NCBI GenBank assembly: GCA_902478875.1
Contig: CABSMZ010000007.1
Span: 1-26,452, forward strand
Length of the DNA stretch: 26,452 nt
Source: an uncultured Collinsella sp.
GTDB lineage: Bacteria > Actinomycetota > Coriobacteriia > Coriobacteriales > Coriobacteriaceae
Direction of reading: 5' to 3'
In this document: positions 7,200 through 15,010 of the stretch, in pieces
Numbering within the stretch: the stretch's first letter is position 1
Layout of the letters: each line of letters starts with the position of its first letter
The notes under the pieces: generated by a model
What the model saw: the letters and a program-made list of their open reading frames with translations, nothing else
Told to the model about the DNA's origin: nothing
The model's database searches: none
Program-made: the position numbers and the translations under genes

Positions 7200-7823
7200 A
7201 TGAAGGTTCTTTTGGTCAATGGCAGTCCCAAGGCAAACGGCAACACCGCCCGCGCACTCGCCGAAGTCGCCGAGCAGCTCAATACCGAGGGCATTGATAC
7301 CGAGGTGTTTCAGCTGGGCGCCAAGCCCATTCGCGATTGCATCGGTTGCGGTCAGTGCGGCAAGCTTGGCGGACGCTGCACCTTTGACGACGACGTGGTG
7401 AACGAGCTGATCGCTGCCGCCGAGCAGGCCGACGGCTTTGTCTTCGGCTCGCCCGTCTACTATGCGCACCCCAGCGGGCGCATCCTCTCGGCCCTCGATC
7501 GCGCATTCTATGCCGGAGGCAAAGCCTTTGCACACAAGCCGGGCGCTGCCGTCGCCGTCGCCCGTCGCGGCGGTACATCGACCACCTTCGATGTGCTCAA
7601 CAAGTACTTCACCATCAACCAGATGCCCGTAGTTGCTTCCACCTACTGGAACAACGTGTTTGGCCGCGTGCCCGGCGACGCCGATGGGGATGCCGAGGGC
7701 CTTGCCACCATGCGAAACATCGGCAAAAACATGGCCTGGCTCCTGCGCTGCATCGAGGCAGGCCATGCCGCCGGTATCAACGCGCCCGAGGCAGATCGCG
7801 CAACGACCAACTTCATCAGGTAG
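7200..7823 (+). CDS. Flavodoxin-fold NAD(P)H-dependent FMN reductase / iron-sulfur flavoprotein-like
   Basis: A 207-residue protein. ATG 7200 is preferred over GTG 7197 because the GAGGGAG ribosome site at about 7187-7193 is better spaced. The N terminus MKVLLVNGSPKANGNTARAL is the flavin phosphate-binding loop of the NADPH-dependent FMN reductase family. CIGCGQCGKLGGRC (about 44-57) is the Cys-rich segment found in iron-sulfur flavoproteins and related multimeric flavodoxin WrbA-like proteins. FGSPVYYAHPSGRILSALDR is the isoalloxazine-contacting loop. Such proteins reduce quinones, flavins or other acceptors. Three Cys in CIGCGQC plus one nearby are compatible with an Fe-S cluster, but the spacing is not the classic CX2CX2CX4-7C of characterised iron-sulfur flavoproteins, so the cluster is uncertain. 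The ArsC-like gene follows after 14 bp and is probably co-transcribed, suggesting a redox role. Confidence 0.87.
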   Translation: MKVLLVNGSPKANGNTARALAEVAEQLNTEGIDTEVFQLGAKPIRDCIGCGQCGKLGGRCTFDDDVVNELIAAAEQADGFVFGSPVYYAHPSGRILSALDRAFYAGGKAFAHKPGAAVAVARRGGTSTTFDVLNKYFTINQMPVVASTYWNNVFGRVPGDADGDAEGLATMRNIGKNMAWLLRCIEAGHAAGINAPEADRATTNFIR

Positions 7824-7837
7824 AACGGCGGAACAAA

Positions 7838-8176
7838 ATGATTCAGATTTTTGGCACCAAGAAGTCCTTCGATACCAAGAAGGCGCAGCGTTATTTTAAA
7901 GAGCGCCGCATTAAGGTGCAGTTTATCGACCTTAAGGAAAAGGAGATGAGCAAGGGCGAGCTCACGAGCGTGATGCAGGCGGTCGGCGGCATCGACAAGC
8001 TACTCAACCCCAAAGCCAAGGACGAGGAGACGCTCGCGCTCATTCAGCACCTCACCCCTAGCCAGCGCTTCGACAAGCTGCTCGAGAACCAGCAGGTCTT
8101 GGCCGAGCCCATCGTGCGCAACGGCAAAAAGGCCACCGTCGGTTATTGCCCCGATGTATGGGGAGCCTGGGAGTAG
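7838..8176 (+). CDS. ArsC/Spx/YffB-fold protein lacking the catalytic cysteine
   Basis: A 112-residue thioredoxin-fold protein of the arsenate reductase (ArsC-like) family. It begins IQIFGTKKSFDTKKAQRYF, matching the family pattern of a strand, a loop carrying Cys, then a basic helix (YffB: PNCDTIKKA; Spx: PSCTSCRKA). By alignment of the KKA end, Ser replaces the catalytic Cys and Thr replaces the second Spx Cys. Later family landmarks are kept: FIDLKEKEMSKGEL, GGIDKLLNPK (usually LNTRG), LVENPIL-like QQVLAEPIVRNGKKATVGYCPDVW. It is therefore unlikely to reduce arsenate by the usual thiol route; a regulatory or binding role is possible. The gene starts 14 bp after the flavin reductase stop, so the two probably form a unit. 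The family is clear; the function is unknown. Confidence 0.82.
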   Translation: MIQIFGTKKSFDTKKAQRYFKERRIKVQFIDLKEKEMSKGELTSVMQAVGGIDKLLNPKAKDEETLALIQHLTPSQRFDKLLENQQVLAEPIVRNGKKATVGYCPDVWGAWE

Positions 8177-8201
8177 CCTGTGTTATTTGCCGGCGCGTGG
8201 G

Positions 8202-8207
8202 TATAAG
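8202..8207 (+). promoter_or_regulatory. Candidate -10 (TATAAG) for the CobW gene
   Basis: GTGGGTATAAGAG carries a 5/6 match to the -10 consensus 55 bp before ATG 8263. The -35 region is not recognisable. Confidence 0.3.
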
Positions 8208-8262
8208 AGCAGGCGTTTGGCATAAGATTCAACTGTAAGCCATGTCTAACAAAGGAGGGCAC

Positions 8263-9393
8263 ATGCCCAACAAACCCGTGAAGATCATCATGCTTACCGG
8301 ATACCTCGGTGCCGGCAAGACCACGCTGCTCAACCACATCCTCGCTAACGACGGCGGCATCCGCGCCGCCGTGATTGTCAACGATATCGGCGAGATCAAC
8401 GTCGACGCCAGCCTTATCGCCGACGGCGGCCTTTCCGAGACCGATGACCTCATCCCGCTTACCAACGGCTGCATCTGCTGCACGCTTTCGGATGACCTGG
8501 CCAACCAGCTGCAGGGCATCGCCGATTCGGGCAACTTCGATTACATCATCATCGAGGCATCGGGTATTTGCGAGCCTATCCCCATCGCCTACACCATCTC
8601 GAGCTTCTGCGACGAGGCCAAGGTGGGCGGCGAGCCCAAGCTCGCGCTCGACAACATCGTGGCCGTGGTCGACTGTGCCCGCATGTACGACGAGTTCAAC
8701 GGCGGTCGCGACCTGCTGGCTGAGGATATCGACGAGGACGACATCGAGAGCCTGCTCATCCAGCAGATCGAGTTCTGCTCCACGCTGATCCTCAACAAGA
8801 CCGATACCGTGACGCCCGAACAGATCGCCGAGCTCAAGGCCATCGTGCGCAGCCTGCAGAAAGACGCCGTGATCGTCGAGGCCCAAAACGGCGAGGTCCC
8901 CATGGAGGAGCTGCTCGACACCGACCGCTTCGACTTTATGCGCGCCTACAACTCCGCCGCCTGGATCGAGGCCATGGAGCATCCCGAGGAGCACGACGAC
9001 CCCGAGGTGCTCGAGTACGACATCGAGACCTTTGTGTACTCGCGCCGCAAGCCGTTTGACCTGCAGAAGTTCACCGATTTTGTTGAGCAGGAGTGGCCCG
9101 ACGAGGTCATTCGCGTCAAGGGCCCGCTGTGGCAGACCGGCGATCCGGACATGTGTTACATGTTTGAGCAGGCCGGCCACCAGATGCGCCTGATGGAGAA
9201 CGGCTTGTTCGTTGACTCGGCGCCCGAGGGCGAGAAGCAGAAGATCATCGACGAGAACCCCGAGATCATGCAGATTTGGGACGACGAGACGGGCGACCGC
9301 ATGACGAGCCTGTGCATCATCGGCCGTCACATGGACAAGGATGCGCTCATCGCCTCCCTCGATGCCTGCCTGACCGACTGGCACCGCGCCTAG
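8263..9393 (+). CDS. CobW/COG0523-family GTPase, putative metal chaperone
   Basis: A 376-residue G3E GTPase. ATG 8263 is chosen because AAAGGAGGG (8251-8259) lies directly before it; an in-frame ATG at 8242 lies upstream of that site. Motifs are Walker A GYLGAGKTT (13-21), the family CxCC metal-binding motif in NGCICCTL (C70, C72, C73), IIIEASGICEP (Walker B/switch II region), and NKTD (178-181). The C-terminal CobW_C domain is present (FVYSRRKPFDLQKF, then IRVKGPLWQT). COG0523 proteins insert zinc, cobalt or iron into target enzymes. The His-rich stretch found in some members is missing, but acidic residues are abundant (DIDEDDIES; HPEEHDDPE). No metal-transport gene or zinc regulon neighbour is visible, so the metal is unknown. 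It stands alone between a candidate promoter and a strong terminator. Confidence 0.92.
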   Translation: MPNKPVKIIMLTGYLGAGKTTLLNHILANDGGIRAAVIVNDIGEINVDASLIADGGLSETDDLIPLTNGCICCTLSDDLANQLQGIADSGNFDYIIIEASGICEPIPIAYTISSFCDEAKVGGEPKLALDNIVAVVDCARMYDEFNGGRDLLAEDIDEDDIESLLIQQIEFCSTLILNKTDTVTPEQIAELKAIVRSLQKDAVIVEAQNGEVPMEELLDTDRFDFMRAYNSAAWIEAMEHPEEHDDPEVLEYDIETFVYSRRKPFDLQKFTDFVEQEWPDEVIRVKGPLWQTGDPDMCYMFEQAGHQMRLMENGLFVDSAPEGEKQKIIDENPEIMQIWDDETGDRMTSLCIIGRHMDKDALIASLDACLTDWHRA

Positions 9394-9431
9394 GTTTATC
9401 CAAGCGGTCATTTTTCCGCTACGTAACCGCC

Positions 9432-9475
9432 AAACCACCACGAAGGTGCCTGTCCCCTTCGTGGTGGTTTTTCGT
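9432..9475 (+). terminator. Rho-independent terminator after the CobW gene
   Basis: AAACCACCACGAAGG (9432-9446) pairs perfectly with CCTTCGTGGTGGTTT (9456-9470), and the T run continues (TTTTT to 9472). The 9-nt loop includes TGTCC, so with the adjoining right arm it reads CCTGTCCCCTT and is related to the palindrome family seen elsewhere in the window. Confidence 0.88.
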
Positions 9476-9493
9476 TCTGAGCCAAGGAGATTC

Positions 9494-10093
9494 ATGTTCA
9501 ACATCGTGCTGTATGCGCCCGAGATTCCGGCCAATACGGGCAATATCGGCCGCACCTGCGTGGTTACCGGCGCCCGCCTGCATCTGGTGGAGCCGCTGGG
9601 ATTTTCGCTCGACGACAAGACGGTACGTCGCGCCGGTCTGGGCTACTGGCAAAACTTGGACGTGACGACCTATGCCGGCTGGGAGGATTTCCTTGCGCGC
9701 AACGACCTCTCCCCCGCCGATGGTCGCCTGCATCTGCTGACCAAAAAGGCACGCCGCACCTATGCGCAGAGCACCTACCGCGATGGCGACTATTTGGTCT
9801 TTGGCAGCGAGAGTTCGGGCATTCCCGAGCCACTGCTTGCCGCGGCGCCCGAGCGCTGCGAGCGCATCCCAATGCTGCGCGATTGCGACTCACTCGATAA
9901 CGCCGAGGCTTGGGAGGCCCACGAGGAATCGCTGGGGCATACCGAGGACAGCCACGAGGCCATCCTTCAACAAGACATCTGCGGCAACTTCGTCAACCCG
10001 GACGACTACCGCATCAGCGCACTCAACCTCTCCAACAGCGCTGCCGTCGTCCTCTACGAAGCTCTCCGCCAGACCGGCTTTGCCGGAATGTGA
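9494..10093 (+). CDS. trmL: tRNA (cytidine(34)-2'-O)-methyltransferase
   Basis: A 199-residue SPOUT-fold methyltransferase. The start ATG 9494 follows AAGGAG (9484-9489); upstream in-frame codons run into the terminator and are not used. The sequence opens FNIVLYAPEIPANTGNIGRTC, the TrmL/YibK N-terminal signature, followed by LHLVEPLGFSLDDKTVRRAGLGYW. It then has YLVFGSESSGIPEPLL (SAM knot motif 2, usually FGxEsxGlp) and RISALNLSNSAAVVLYEALRQ (motif 3, usually R.LNLSNAVAVV.YE). TrmL methylates the wobble ribose of tRNA-Leu isoacceptors. A segment DNAEAWEAHEESLGHTEDSHEAIL (described, not quoted in one run by the family) sits between motifs 2 and 3 and is longer than in the compact 155-residue members, explaining the 199-residue length. 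The stop codon lies within the palindrome at 10086-10120. Confidence 0.9.
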   Translation: MFNIVLYAPEIPANTGNIGRTCVVTGARLHLVEPLGFSLDDKTVRRAGLGYWQNLDVTTYAGWEDFLARNDLSPADGRLHLLTKKARRTYAQSTYRDGDYLVFGSESSGIPEPLLAAAPERCERIPMLRDCDSLDNAEAWEAHEESLGHTEDSHEAILQQDICGNFVNPDDYRISALNLSNSAAVVLYEALRQTGFAGM

Positions 10094-10120
10094 CAAAGGG
10101 ACAGTCCCTTTGTCACATTC
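10086..10120. repeat. Palindrome copy 1 (GTGACAAAGGGA type), overlaps trmL stop
   Basis: GAATGTGACAAAGGGA (10086-10101) pairs perfectly with TCCCTTTGTCACATTC (10105-10120) around a 3-nt CAG loop: a 16-bp stem. The trmL stop TGA is 10091-10093, inside the left arm. It probably serves as transcript terminator, and its core recurs at 11323-11345 and 15045-15077. Confidence 0.85.
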
Positions 10121-10131
10121 GACCGCCATAG

Positions 10132-10187
10132 AGTTAAACGTAATTAATCATTTTTAACTTAAATTAACTAGAATAAAATGAAGTTAA
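10132..10187 (+). promoter_or_regulatory. AT-rich control region with four AGTTAA repeats before AAA+ ATPase 1
   Basis: AGTTAA occurs at 10132-10137 and 10182-10187 on the plus strand, and as TTAACT at 10154-10159 and 10164-10169, the inner pair being exactly 10 bp apart. A -10-like TAGAAT lies at 10169-10174. The next ~25 bp hold the AAAGGAGGG ribosome site of the gene. The repeats look like operator sites; the -35 is unclear. Confidence 0.45.
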
Positions 10188-10211
10188 CCCGAGACGCTAA
10201 AGGAGGGCATT

Positions 10212-11312
10212 GTGGAATATCTCGAGAACCCATTTACCCCCAGTTTTGGTGAGGTTCCCGCCCATCTCGCTGGCAGACAACAGATTATTCGGGATTTGGA
10301 CCGTGCCTTCTTGAGCCAGCGCAGACGCCCAGAATTGACCTCGATCTTCTCAGGCGCGCGTGGAACCGGTAAAACCGCTCTCATGTCGTCACTTGCGACA
10401 AGGGCGGAATCCCACGGCTGGATTGCCGTAAAGACAACCGCGCTCCCGGGAATGCTTGAGGAAATCGAGTTCGGGGCGAAACGCGCCGCAGCCCATCTCA
10501 TCGACTCGTCCAGCCAATTCGAAGTCACCGGCCTCGGAATTGCACCGCTCGGCAGCATCGAGGTCAATCGCGTTCACGATGCCTCAACCTGGCGTTATCG
10601 CATGAGCGACATCATCGACCAGCTCAACGAGGCGGGCACCGGTCTGCTCGTCACGGTTGACGAGGTGGACCCGACACTCGACGAGATGATTCAGCTCGCA
10701 GCGACGTATCAGCACTTTGTGACCGATGGAAAACGCGTCGCCCTGCTCATGGCGGGGCTTCCCAACAACGTCTCGACGTTGCTGAACCACAAGACGGTCT
10801 CGTTCCTTCGCCGCGCCCAACAATATCATCTGGGTCGCATTGCCGACTATGACGTACGCGAGGCCTTGATTCGCACGATCCAGGAAAACGATCGCCTGGC
10901 AGATGCTGAGGGAATCGATAGAGCCGTTCGCTCGATCTCTGGTTTTCCCTTCCTATTGCAACTCGTAGGCTACCGTGCCTGGGATCTCACAAGCGATTCG
11001 AAGGAAATCTCGTCACGCGACTTTGACCTGGGAATCAAAATCGCGCGCGACGAGATGGATGACCGAATCCTCGCGGCAACCTATCGGGAACTCACTGCAG
11101 AGGACAAGCGATTCCTCATCGCCATGCTCGATGACGAGGAAGAGTCCACCACCGCTGACCTTGTCGAGCGCCTTAAGCGTTCGCCGCAGCAGGTCTCCCG
11201 CTACCGACGCCGCATGATAGACGCCGGCATCATCGGGGAGCGAGGACGAGGGCTCGTCGCATTTGAATTGCCATTCTTCCGCGACTATCTCGCGGCTCAA
11301 TGCGTGAAATAG
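10212..11312 (+). CDS. AAA+ ATPase with C-terminal winged helix (copy 1)
   Basis: A 366-residue protein with a GTG start at 10212, directly after the ribosome site AAAGGAGGG (10199-10207). The N terminus NPFTPSFGEVPAHLAGR is followed by Walker A GARGTGKT (48-55) and Walker B LLVTVDEVD with D150/E151. A further motif, GLPNNVSTLLNHKTVSFLRR, is shared with the second ATPase in the window, then ISGFPFLLQLVGYRAW. The C terminus (about 300-366) looks like a winged helix-turn-helix: STTADLVERLKRSPQQVSRY, then a wing ending RGLVAFELPFFRDYL. This is the architecture of standalone STAND/Orc-Cdc6-like AAA+ ATPases seen in many actinobacteria, whose role is unknown. No TM segment is present. It ends 40 bp from the convergent uvrA2 gene, separated by a palindrome. 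Repeats in its promoter suggest autoregulation. The fold is clear; the function is not. Confidence 0.85.
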   Translation: MEYLENPFTPSFGEVPAHLAGRQQIIRDLDRAFLSQRRRPELTSIFSGARGTGKTALMSSLATRAESHGWIAVKTTALPGMLEEIEFGAKRAAAHLIDSSSQFEVTGLGIAPLGSIEVNRVHDASTWRYRMSDIIDQLNEAGTGLLVTVDEVDPTLDEMIQLAATYQHFVTDGKRVALLMAGLPNNVSTLLNHKTVSFLRRAQQYHLGRIADYDVREALIRTIQENDRLADAEGIDRAVRSISGFPFLLQLVGYRAWDLTSDSKEISSRDFDLGIKIARDEMDDRILAATYRELTAEDKRFLIAMLDDEEESTTADLVERLKRSPQQVSRYRRRMIDAGIIGERGRGLVAFELPFFRDYLAAQCVK

Positions 11313-11322
11313 GCATCAATAA

Positions 11323-11345
11323 GGCAAAGGGACAGTCCCTTTGTC
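11323..11345. repeat. Palindrome copy 2 (CAAAGGGACAGTCCCTTTG), between convergent genes
   Basis: CAAAGGGA (11325-11332) pairs with TCCCTTTG (11336-11343) around a CAG loop, with a further G-T and G-C pair extending it to 11323-11345. It lies between the AAA+ ATPase 1 stop and the uvrA2 stop, which face each other, so it can act as a bidirectional terminator. The core is identical to copy 1. Confidence 0.8.
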
Positions 11346-11352
11346 GCATCGC

Positions 11353-13866
11353 CTATAGGTAGCGACCGGTGATGCTTGCGGGGCAGGCCGCGATGTCACC
11401 CGGCGTACCGGCGCAGACGATTTGCCCGCCCGCGTCGCCACCGCCTGGGCCCATGTCGATCACGTAATCGGCGTTACGGATAAGGTCGAGATCGTGTTCG
11501 ATCACGATAACCGTGGCGCCCTTGGCAACGAGGCCGTCAAACACACTCAGCAACACTTGGACATCGAGCGGATGCAGGCCAATCGTGGGCTCGTCGAACA
11601 CGAATACGGCATCGTCCTGCACGCGGCCCATCTCGCTCGCAAGCTTAAGACGCTGCGCCTCGCCGCCCGAGAGCGCCGGCGTGGGCTCACCGAGCGTGAG
11701 ATAACCCAGGCCCAGGTCGTGCAAGGTCTGTAAGCGCGTCTGAACCTTCTTGAGTCCCACCGTGGCGTCGAGGGCCTCGTCCACACTCATGTCCATGAGC
11801 TGCGGCAACGTAAGCAGACTCCCGTCCTTGCCCTCGCGATGGACACGCGAAGCCGTGTCTGCATAACGCGAGCCGCGACATGCCGGACAGACGATCTCGA
11901 CGTCGGGCAAAAACTGCACGTCGAGCGATATCGAGCCCGTGCCATCGCACGTAGGGCAGCGCAAGGCGCCGGTGTTGTAGCTAAAGGCACCCGCCTTGTA
12001 ACCGGTCGCCTTGGCCTCGGGCGTACGGGCGAAGGCGCGGCGCAGCTCATCATGGATGTCGGCATAGGTCGCTACCGTCGAGCGCACGTTGGCACCGATG
12101 GGCGTGGCGTCAATCAGGTTGGCACGCGCAATGCCCTCGGCATCGACCCAACGCACGTGCCCCGGCAGACGCTCGCCAGCTGCCTGCGCCTTAAGCGCCG
12201 GGATGAGCGTCTCGAGCACCAACGTCGTCTTACCCGAACCCGAAACACCCGTCACCGCGACGAGACGACCGCGCGGGATATCGACTTCGAGCGGCTTGAC
12301 GGTATGGATGGTATCGGTCGCCATGCGGATATGGCCCTGGTCGAACATTTCGTCGTCAGTCACCTGTGAGCGCAAGCGCTTGGGCTCGGAGCGCAAAAAC
12401 GGCGCGATACGGCTGCCCTGCGATTGCTCAACCTCGTCTAACGTACCGGCGGCGATTACACTGCCGCCGCCTGCTCCGGCAACGGGGCCCATCTCGACCA
12501 GATAGTCGGCTTCCGCCAGTACGCGCGTGTCGTGGTCGACAACAACCACGGTGTTGCCGTCATCCACCAGATCGCGCATCACGCCCACCAAGCCGTCGAC
12601 ATTGGCAGGATGCAGGCCGATCGAAGGCTCGTCCAGCACATAAAGCACGCCCGTCGATCGGTTGCGCACCACGCGAGCAAGCTGTACGCGCTGGCGCTCA
12701 CCCGTGGAGAGCGTGGCACCGGCGCGATCGAGTGAAAGGTAATCGAGACCCAGGTCGACCAGACGACGGGCCGCGCTCAAAAACGAATCGCAGATATCCG
12801 TCGCCATGGGCCGCATCTCGGGCGGCAAGGATGCGGGCACCCCGTGCATCCACTCAATGGCCTCGCCCAGCGTCATGGCCGCGGCCTGCGCCAGATTGAT
12901 ACCGCGCACCTGGGGCTGGCGCGCGGCCTCAGAGAGACGCGTGCCGCCGCAATCACGGCATGCTCCCTCGCGCAAAAAGCGCGCAACGCGTTTTAAGCCC
13001 TTATCGTCCTTGACCTTGGCGAGCGCATTCTCGACGGTATAGACGGCGTTGTAATAGGTGAAGTCGAGCGGCGTGGCGCCCTCGCCGTTTTTGGGAACGT
13101 AGAGAATGTGCTTCTTAACCGCCGGACCATGAAACACGATGTCGCGCTCTTGAGGCGTGAGCTGGTTAAACGGCACGTCGGTGCGCACGCCCATCTCGCC
13201 GGCCACCTGCTTCATCAGATCCCACATGAGCGTGCCCCAAGGAAGCACCGCACCCTCGTTGATAGTCTTTGACTCGTCGGGCACCAGGCTCGCCTCGTCC
13301 ACCTCGCGCATGACACCGGTGCCGCCACAGGTGGGGCATGCACCGCCGCTATTGAAAGCCAAATCCTCGGCACTCGGCGCGTAGAACTCGCGGCCGCATG
13401 TCGGACACGTGAGCGACAGGCCCGCAGCCACGTTAAGGCTCGGCTCCACACGCGCCCCGCAATGCGGGCACACGTGATGGGCACAGCGGCTAAAGAGCAG
13501 ACGCAGGCTGTTGTTGAGCTCGGTCATGGTACCAAAGGTCGAGCGCACGCTCGGCACGCTGGGGCGCTGATGCAATGCGAGCGCCGCCGGCACGTGCAGC
13601 ACCTCGTCCACCTGGGCGTGTTCGGCCTGTGTCAGGCGACGGCGAGTATAGGTGCTGAGTGCCTCCAAGTAGCGACGCGAGCCCTCGGCATAAAGAACTC
13701 CCAGCGCCAGCGAACTCTTGCCCGAACCCGATACGCCGGCAATACCCACCAGCTTTCCCAGCGGAATATCGATATCGATGTCCTTGAGGTTATGGACGCG
13801 CGCGCCACGCACCTCGATAGCCTGCGGACTCATCTTCTGTTCCGTCATCTTTATCACCCTACTCAT
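11353..13866 (-). CDS. UvrA2-type excinuclease ABC ATPase lacking the UvrB-binding region
   Basis: An 837-residue tandem ABC ATPase of the UvrA family. ATPase 1 has Walker A GVSGSGKS (44-51), signature LSTGERQRVQLAR and Walker B VLYVLDEPSIGLH. ATPase 2 has Walker A GVSGSGKT (~540), signature LSGGEAQRLKLA (~730) and VFVFDEPTIGLHP. Zinc-binding CxxC pairs are at C133/C136 and C154/C157, then C177/C180, and again in the second half (CPTC...CPAC). Canonical UvrA (about 940 residues) has a UvrB-binding insertion of roughly 110 residues after the first CPxxC region; here only 17 residues (137-153) separate the two pairs. This matches class II UvrA (UvrA2), linked in other bacteria to damage or antibiotic tolerance. 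The ATG at 13866 overlaps the upstream ATPase gene by 8 bp. A second ATG at 13848 has the better ribosome site (GGGTGA), so either start is possible. Confidence 0.9.
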   Translation of the reverse strand: MSRVIKMTEQKMSPQAIEVRGARVHNLKDIDIDIPLGKLVGIAGVSGSGKSSLALGVLYAEGSRRYLEALSTYTRRRLTQAEHAQVDEVLHVPAALALHQRPSVPSVRSTFGTMTELNNSLRLLFSRCAHHVCPHCGARVEPSLNVAAGLSLTCPTCGREFYAPSAEDLAFNSGGACPTCGGTGVMREVDEASLVPDESKTINEGAVLPWGTLMWDLMKQVAGEMGVRTDVPFNQLTPQERDIVFHGPAVKKHILYVPKNGEGATPLDFTYYNAVYTVENALAKVKDDKGLKRVARFLREGACRDCGGTRLSEAARQPQVRGINLAQAAAMTLGEAIEWMHGVPASLPPEMRPMATDICDSFLSAARRLVDLGLDYLSLDRAGATLSTGERQRVQLARVVRNRSTGVLYVLDEPSIGLHPANVDGLVGVMRDLVDDGNTVVVVDHDTRVLAEADYLVEMGPVAGAGGGSVIAAGTLDEVEQSQGSRIAPFLRSEPKRLRSQVTDDEMFDQGHIRMATDTIHTVKPLEVDIPRGRLVAVTGVSGSGKTTLVLETLIPALKAQAAGERLPGHVRWVDAEGIARANLIDATPIGANVRSTVATYADIHDELRRAFARTPEAKATGYKAGAFSYNTGALRCPTCDGTGSISLDVQFLPDVEIVCPACRGSRYADTASRVHREGKDGSLLTLPQLMDMSVDEALDATVGLKKVQTRLQTLHDLGLGYLTLGEPTPALSGGEAQRLKLASEMGRVQDDAVFVFDEPTIGLHPLDVQVLLSVFDGLVAKGATVIVIEHDLDLIRNADYVIDMGPGGGDAGGQIVCAGTPGDIAACPASITGRYL

Positions 13867-14977
13867 GCCATAAAACTCGATCGCGGATGTACTCGCCCAG
13901 CATGGGCACGGTAAACCGGACGAGACCGTATCCGGCAGCCCCGATGACGCGCTCGCGAATCAGGCTTGCGCGATATTTACTCGCCCAGCTCTGGGTGCGA
14001 TCGCAGCGCTCAATGATATCCGCCATGCGCGTCGGTTTGCCCTCGTCAACCGCCATGGCCTCGATAAAGAGGCGCTGTGGACTGCGCAGCCCGTAATACA
14101 GGGGCGCGTCGACCGCTTCGTAGAACTCGGAGACGGCATCCGCATGGCCATCCTCGACATCGCACCTTTCAATGACCTGCGAGTTACGTCGGACAGCAGA
14201 GCGCCACATGTAATAGCCCACCAGCTGAACCATATAGGGATGCCCCATGCTCTTGCGTGCCGCAAGGTCCGCCGTCTCCGCATCAATGTAAAGACCAGCG
14301 TCTTTGACCGTCTGGACATATGAATCGCGCACCTTGGGCAAAGAGATCGCCCCCAGCGTACGCTGCTGGGCACGGCGCAAAAACGTCACGCTCGGCTCTT
14401 CGAGCAAGTCATCAACCATACTGGGCAATCCAGCGAACACCAGCGCAAGACCGCGCTGGTCGCTATCGGGCAATCCCGTAGCGTCCTGGTCTCCGAGCAC
14501 CTGCTGATAGAGAACGGCAAGGGCCGCCAGCTCCTCGATAGACGCAGATTGCGCCTCGTCAATCGCAAACAATATGCCCTTGCCTGGACCGAGCTTCTTG
14601 AGGCGCTCGTTGACCAGCCCTCGTAACGTCTCGCCCTTTGCTCGCGCCGCCTCGACCGACATCCGGCCAAACGACGGCCCGAACCCCATTGACGTCACAA
14701 CGGGTTTATTCGAGCGTAGCGCGTCGGCTAAGCGGTCGCATAAGCCAAGCGAAGCGGAATCGGAGATAACCGCCCATCCGCGCTCATTGGCTAGACGTTG
14801 CAGCTCCCGCAGGAGAACCGTTTTGCCGCAGCCGCGGTTTCCCGTAATGAGCATGAGCCTACCCGGCGCTCCGGCGCCGTTATCGAGCCCTTCCTCAAAA
14901 TCTTCGATGACCAACTCGCGGCCGATGAGTATCGGAGGCCGCTTGCCAGCCGTGGGCTTAAAGGGATTTGGATTCAT
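13859..14977 (-). CDS. AAA+ ATPase with C-terminal winged helix (copy 2), operon with uvrA2
   Basis: A 372-residue paralogue of the ATPase at 10212. The start ATG 14977 follows GAGGAGG on the minus strand. The N terminus NPFKPTAGKRPPILIGRE leads to Walker A GNRGCGKT (46-53) and Walker B GILFAIDEAQ (D139/E140). GLPSMVDDLLEEPSVTFLRR then matches the same stretch of copy 1, followed by MGHPYMVQLVGYYMW. A winged helix closes the protein (ADIIERCDRTQSWASKYRAS, wing, YGLVRFTVPMLGEYI). Its stop overlaps the uvrA2 start, implying translational coupling and a joint role. A promoter with a -10 TATAAC and phased repeats lies just upstream. Together the two ATPases bracket uvrA2 and are oriented toward each other. 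The fold is confident; the function, perhaps control or loading of UvrA2 or an unrelated DNA-linked task, is inference. Confidence 0.85.
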   Translation of the reverse strand: MNPNPFKPTAGKRPPILIGRELVIEDFEEGLDNGAGAPGRLMLITGNRGCGKTVLLRELQRLANERGWAVISDSASLGLCDRLADALRSNKPVVTSMGFGPSFGRMSVEAARAKGETLRGLVNERLKKLGPGKGILFAIDEAQSASIEELAALAVLYQQVLGDQDATGLPDSDQRGLALVFAGLPSMVDDLLEEPSVTFLRRAQQRTLGAISLPKVRDSYVQTVKDAGLYIDAETADLAARKSMGHPYMVQLVGYYMWRSAVRRNSQVIERCDVEDGHADAVSEFYEAVDAPLYYGLRSPQRLFIEAMAVDEGKPTRMADIIERCDRTQSWASKYRASLIRERVIGAAGYGLVRFTVPMLGEYIRDRVLWHE

Positions 14978-15010
14978 GTCGGCCTCCTCGGATTGGCAAA
15001 CCCTGGCAAT

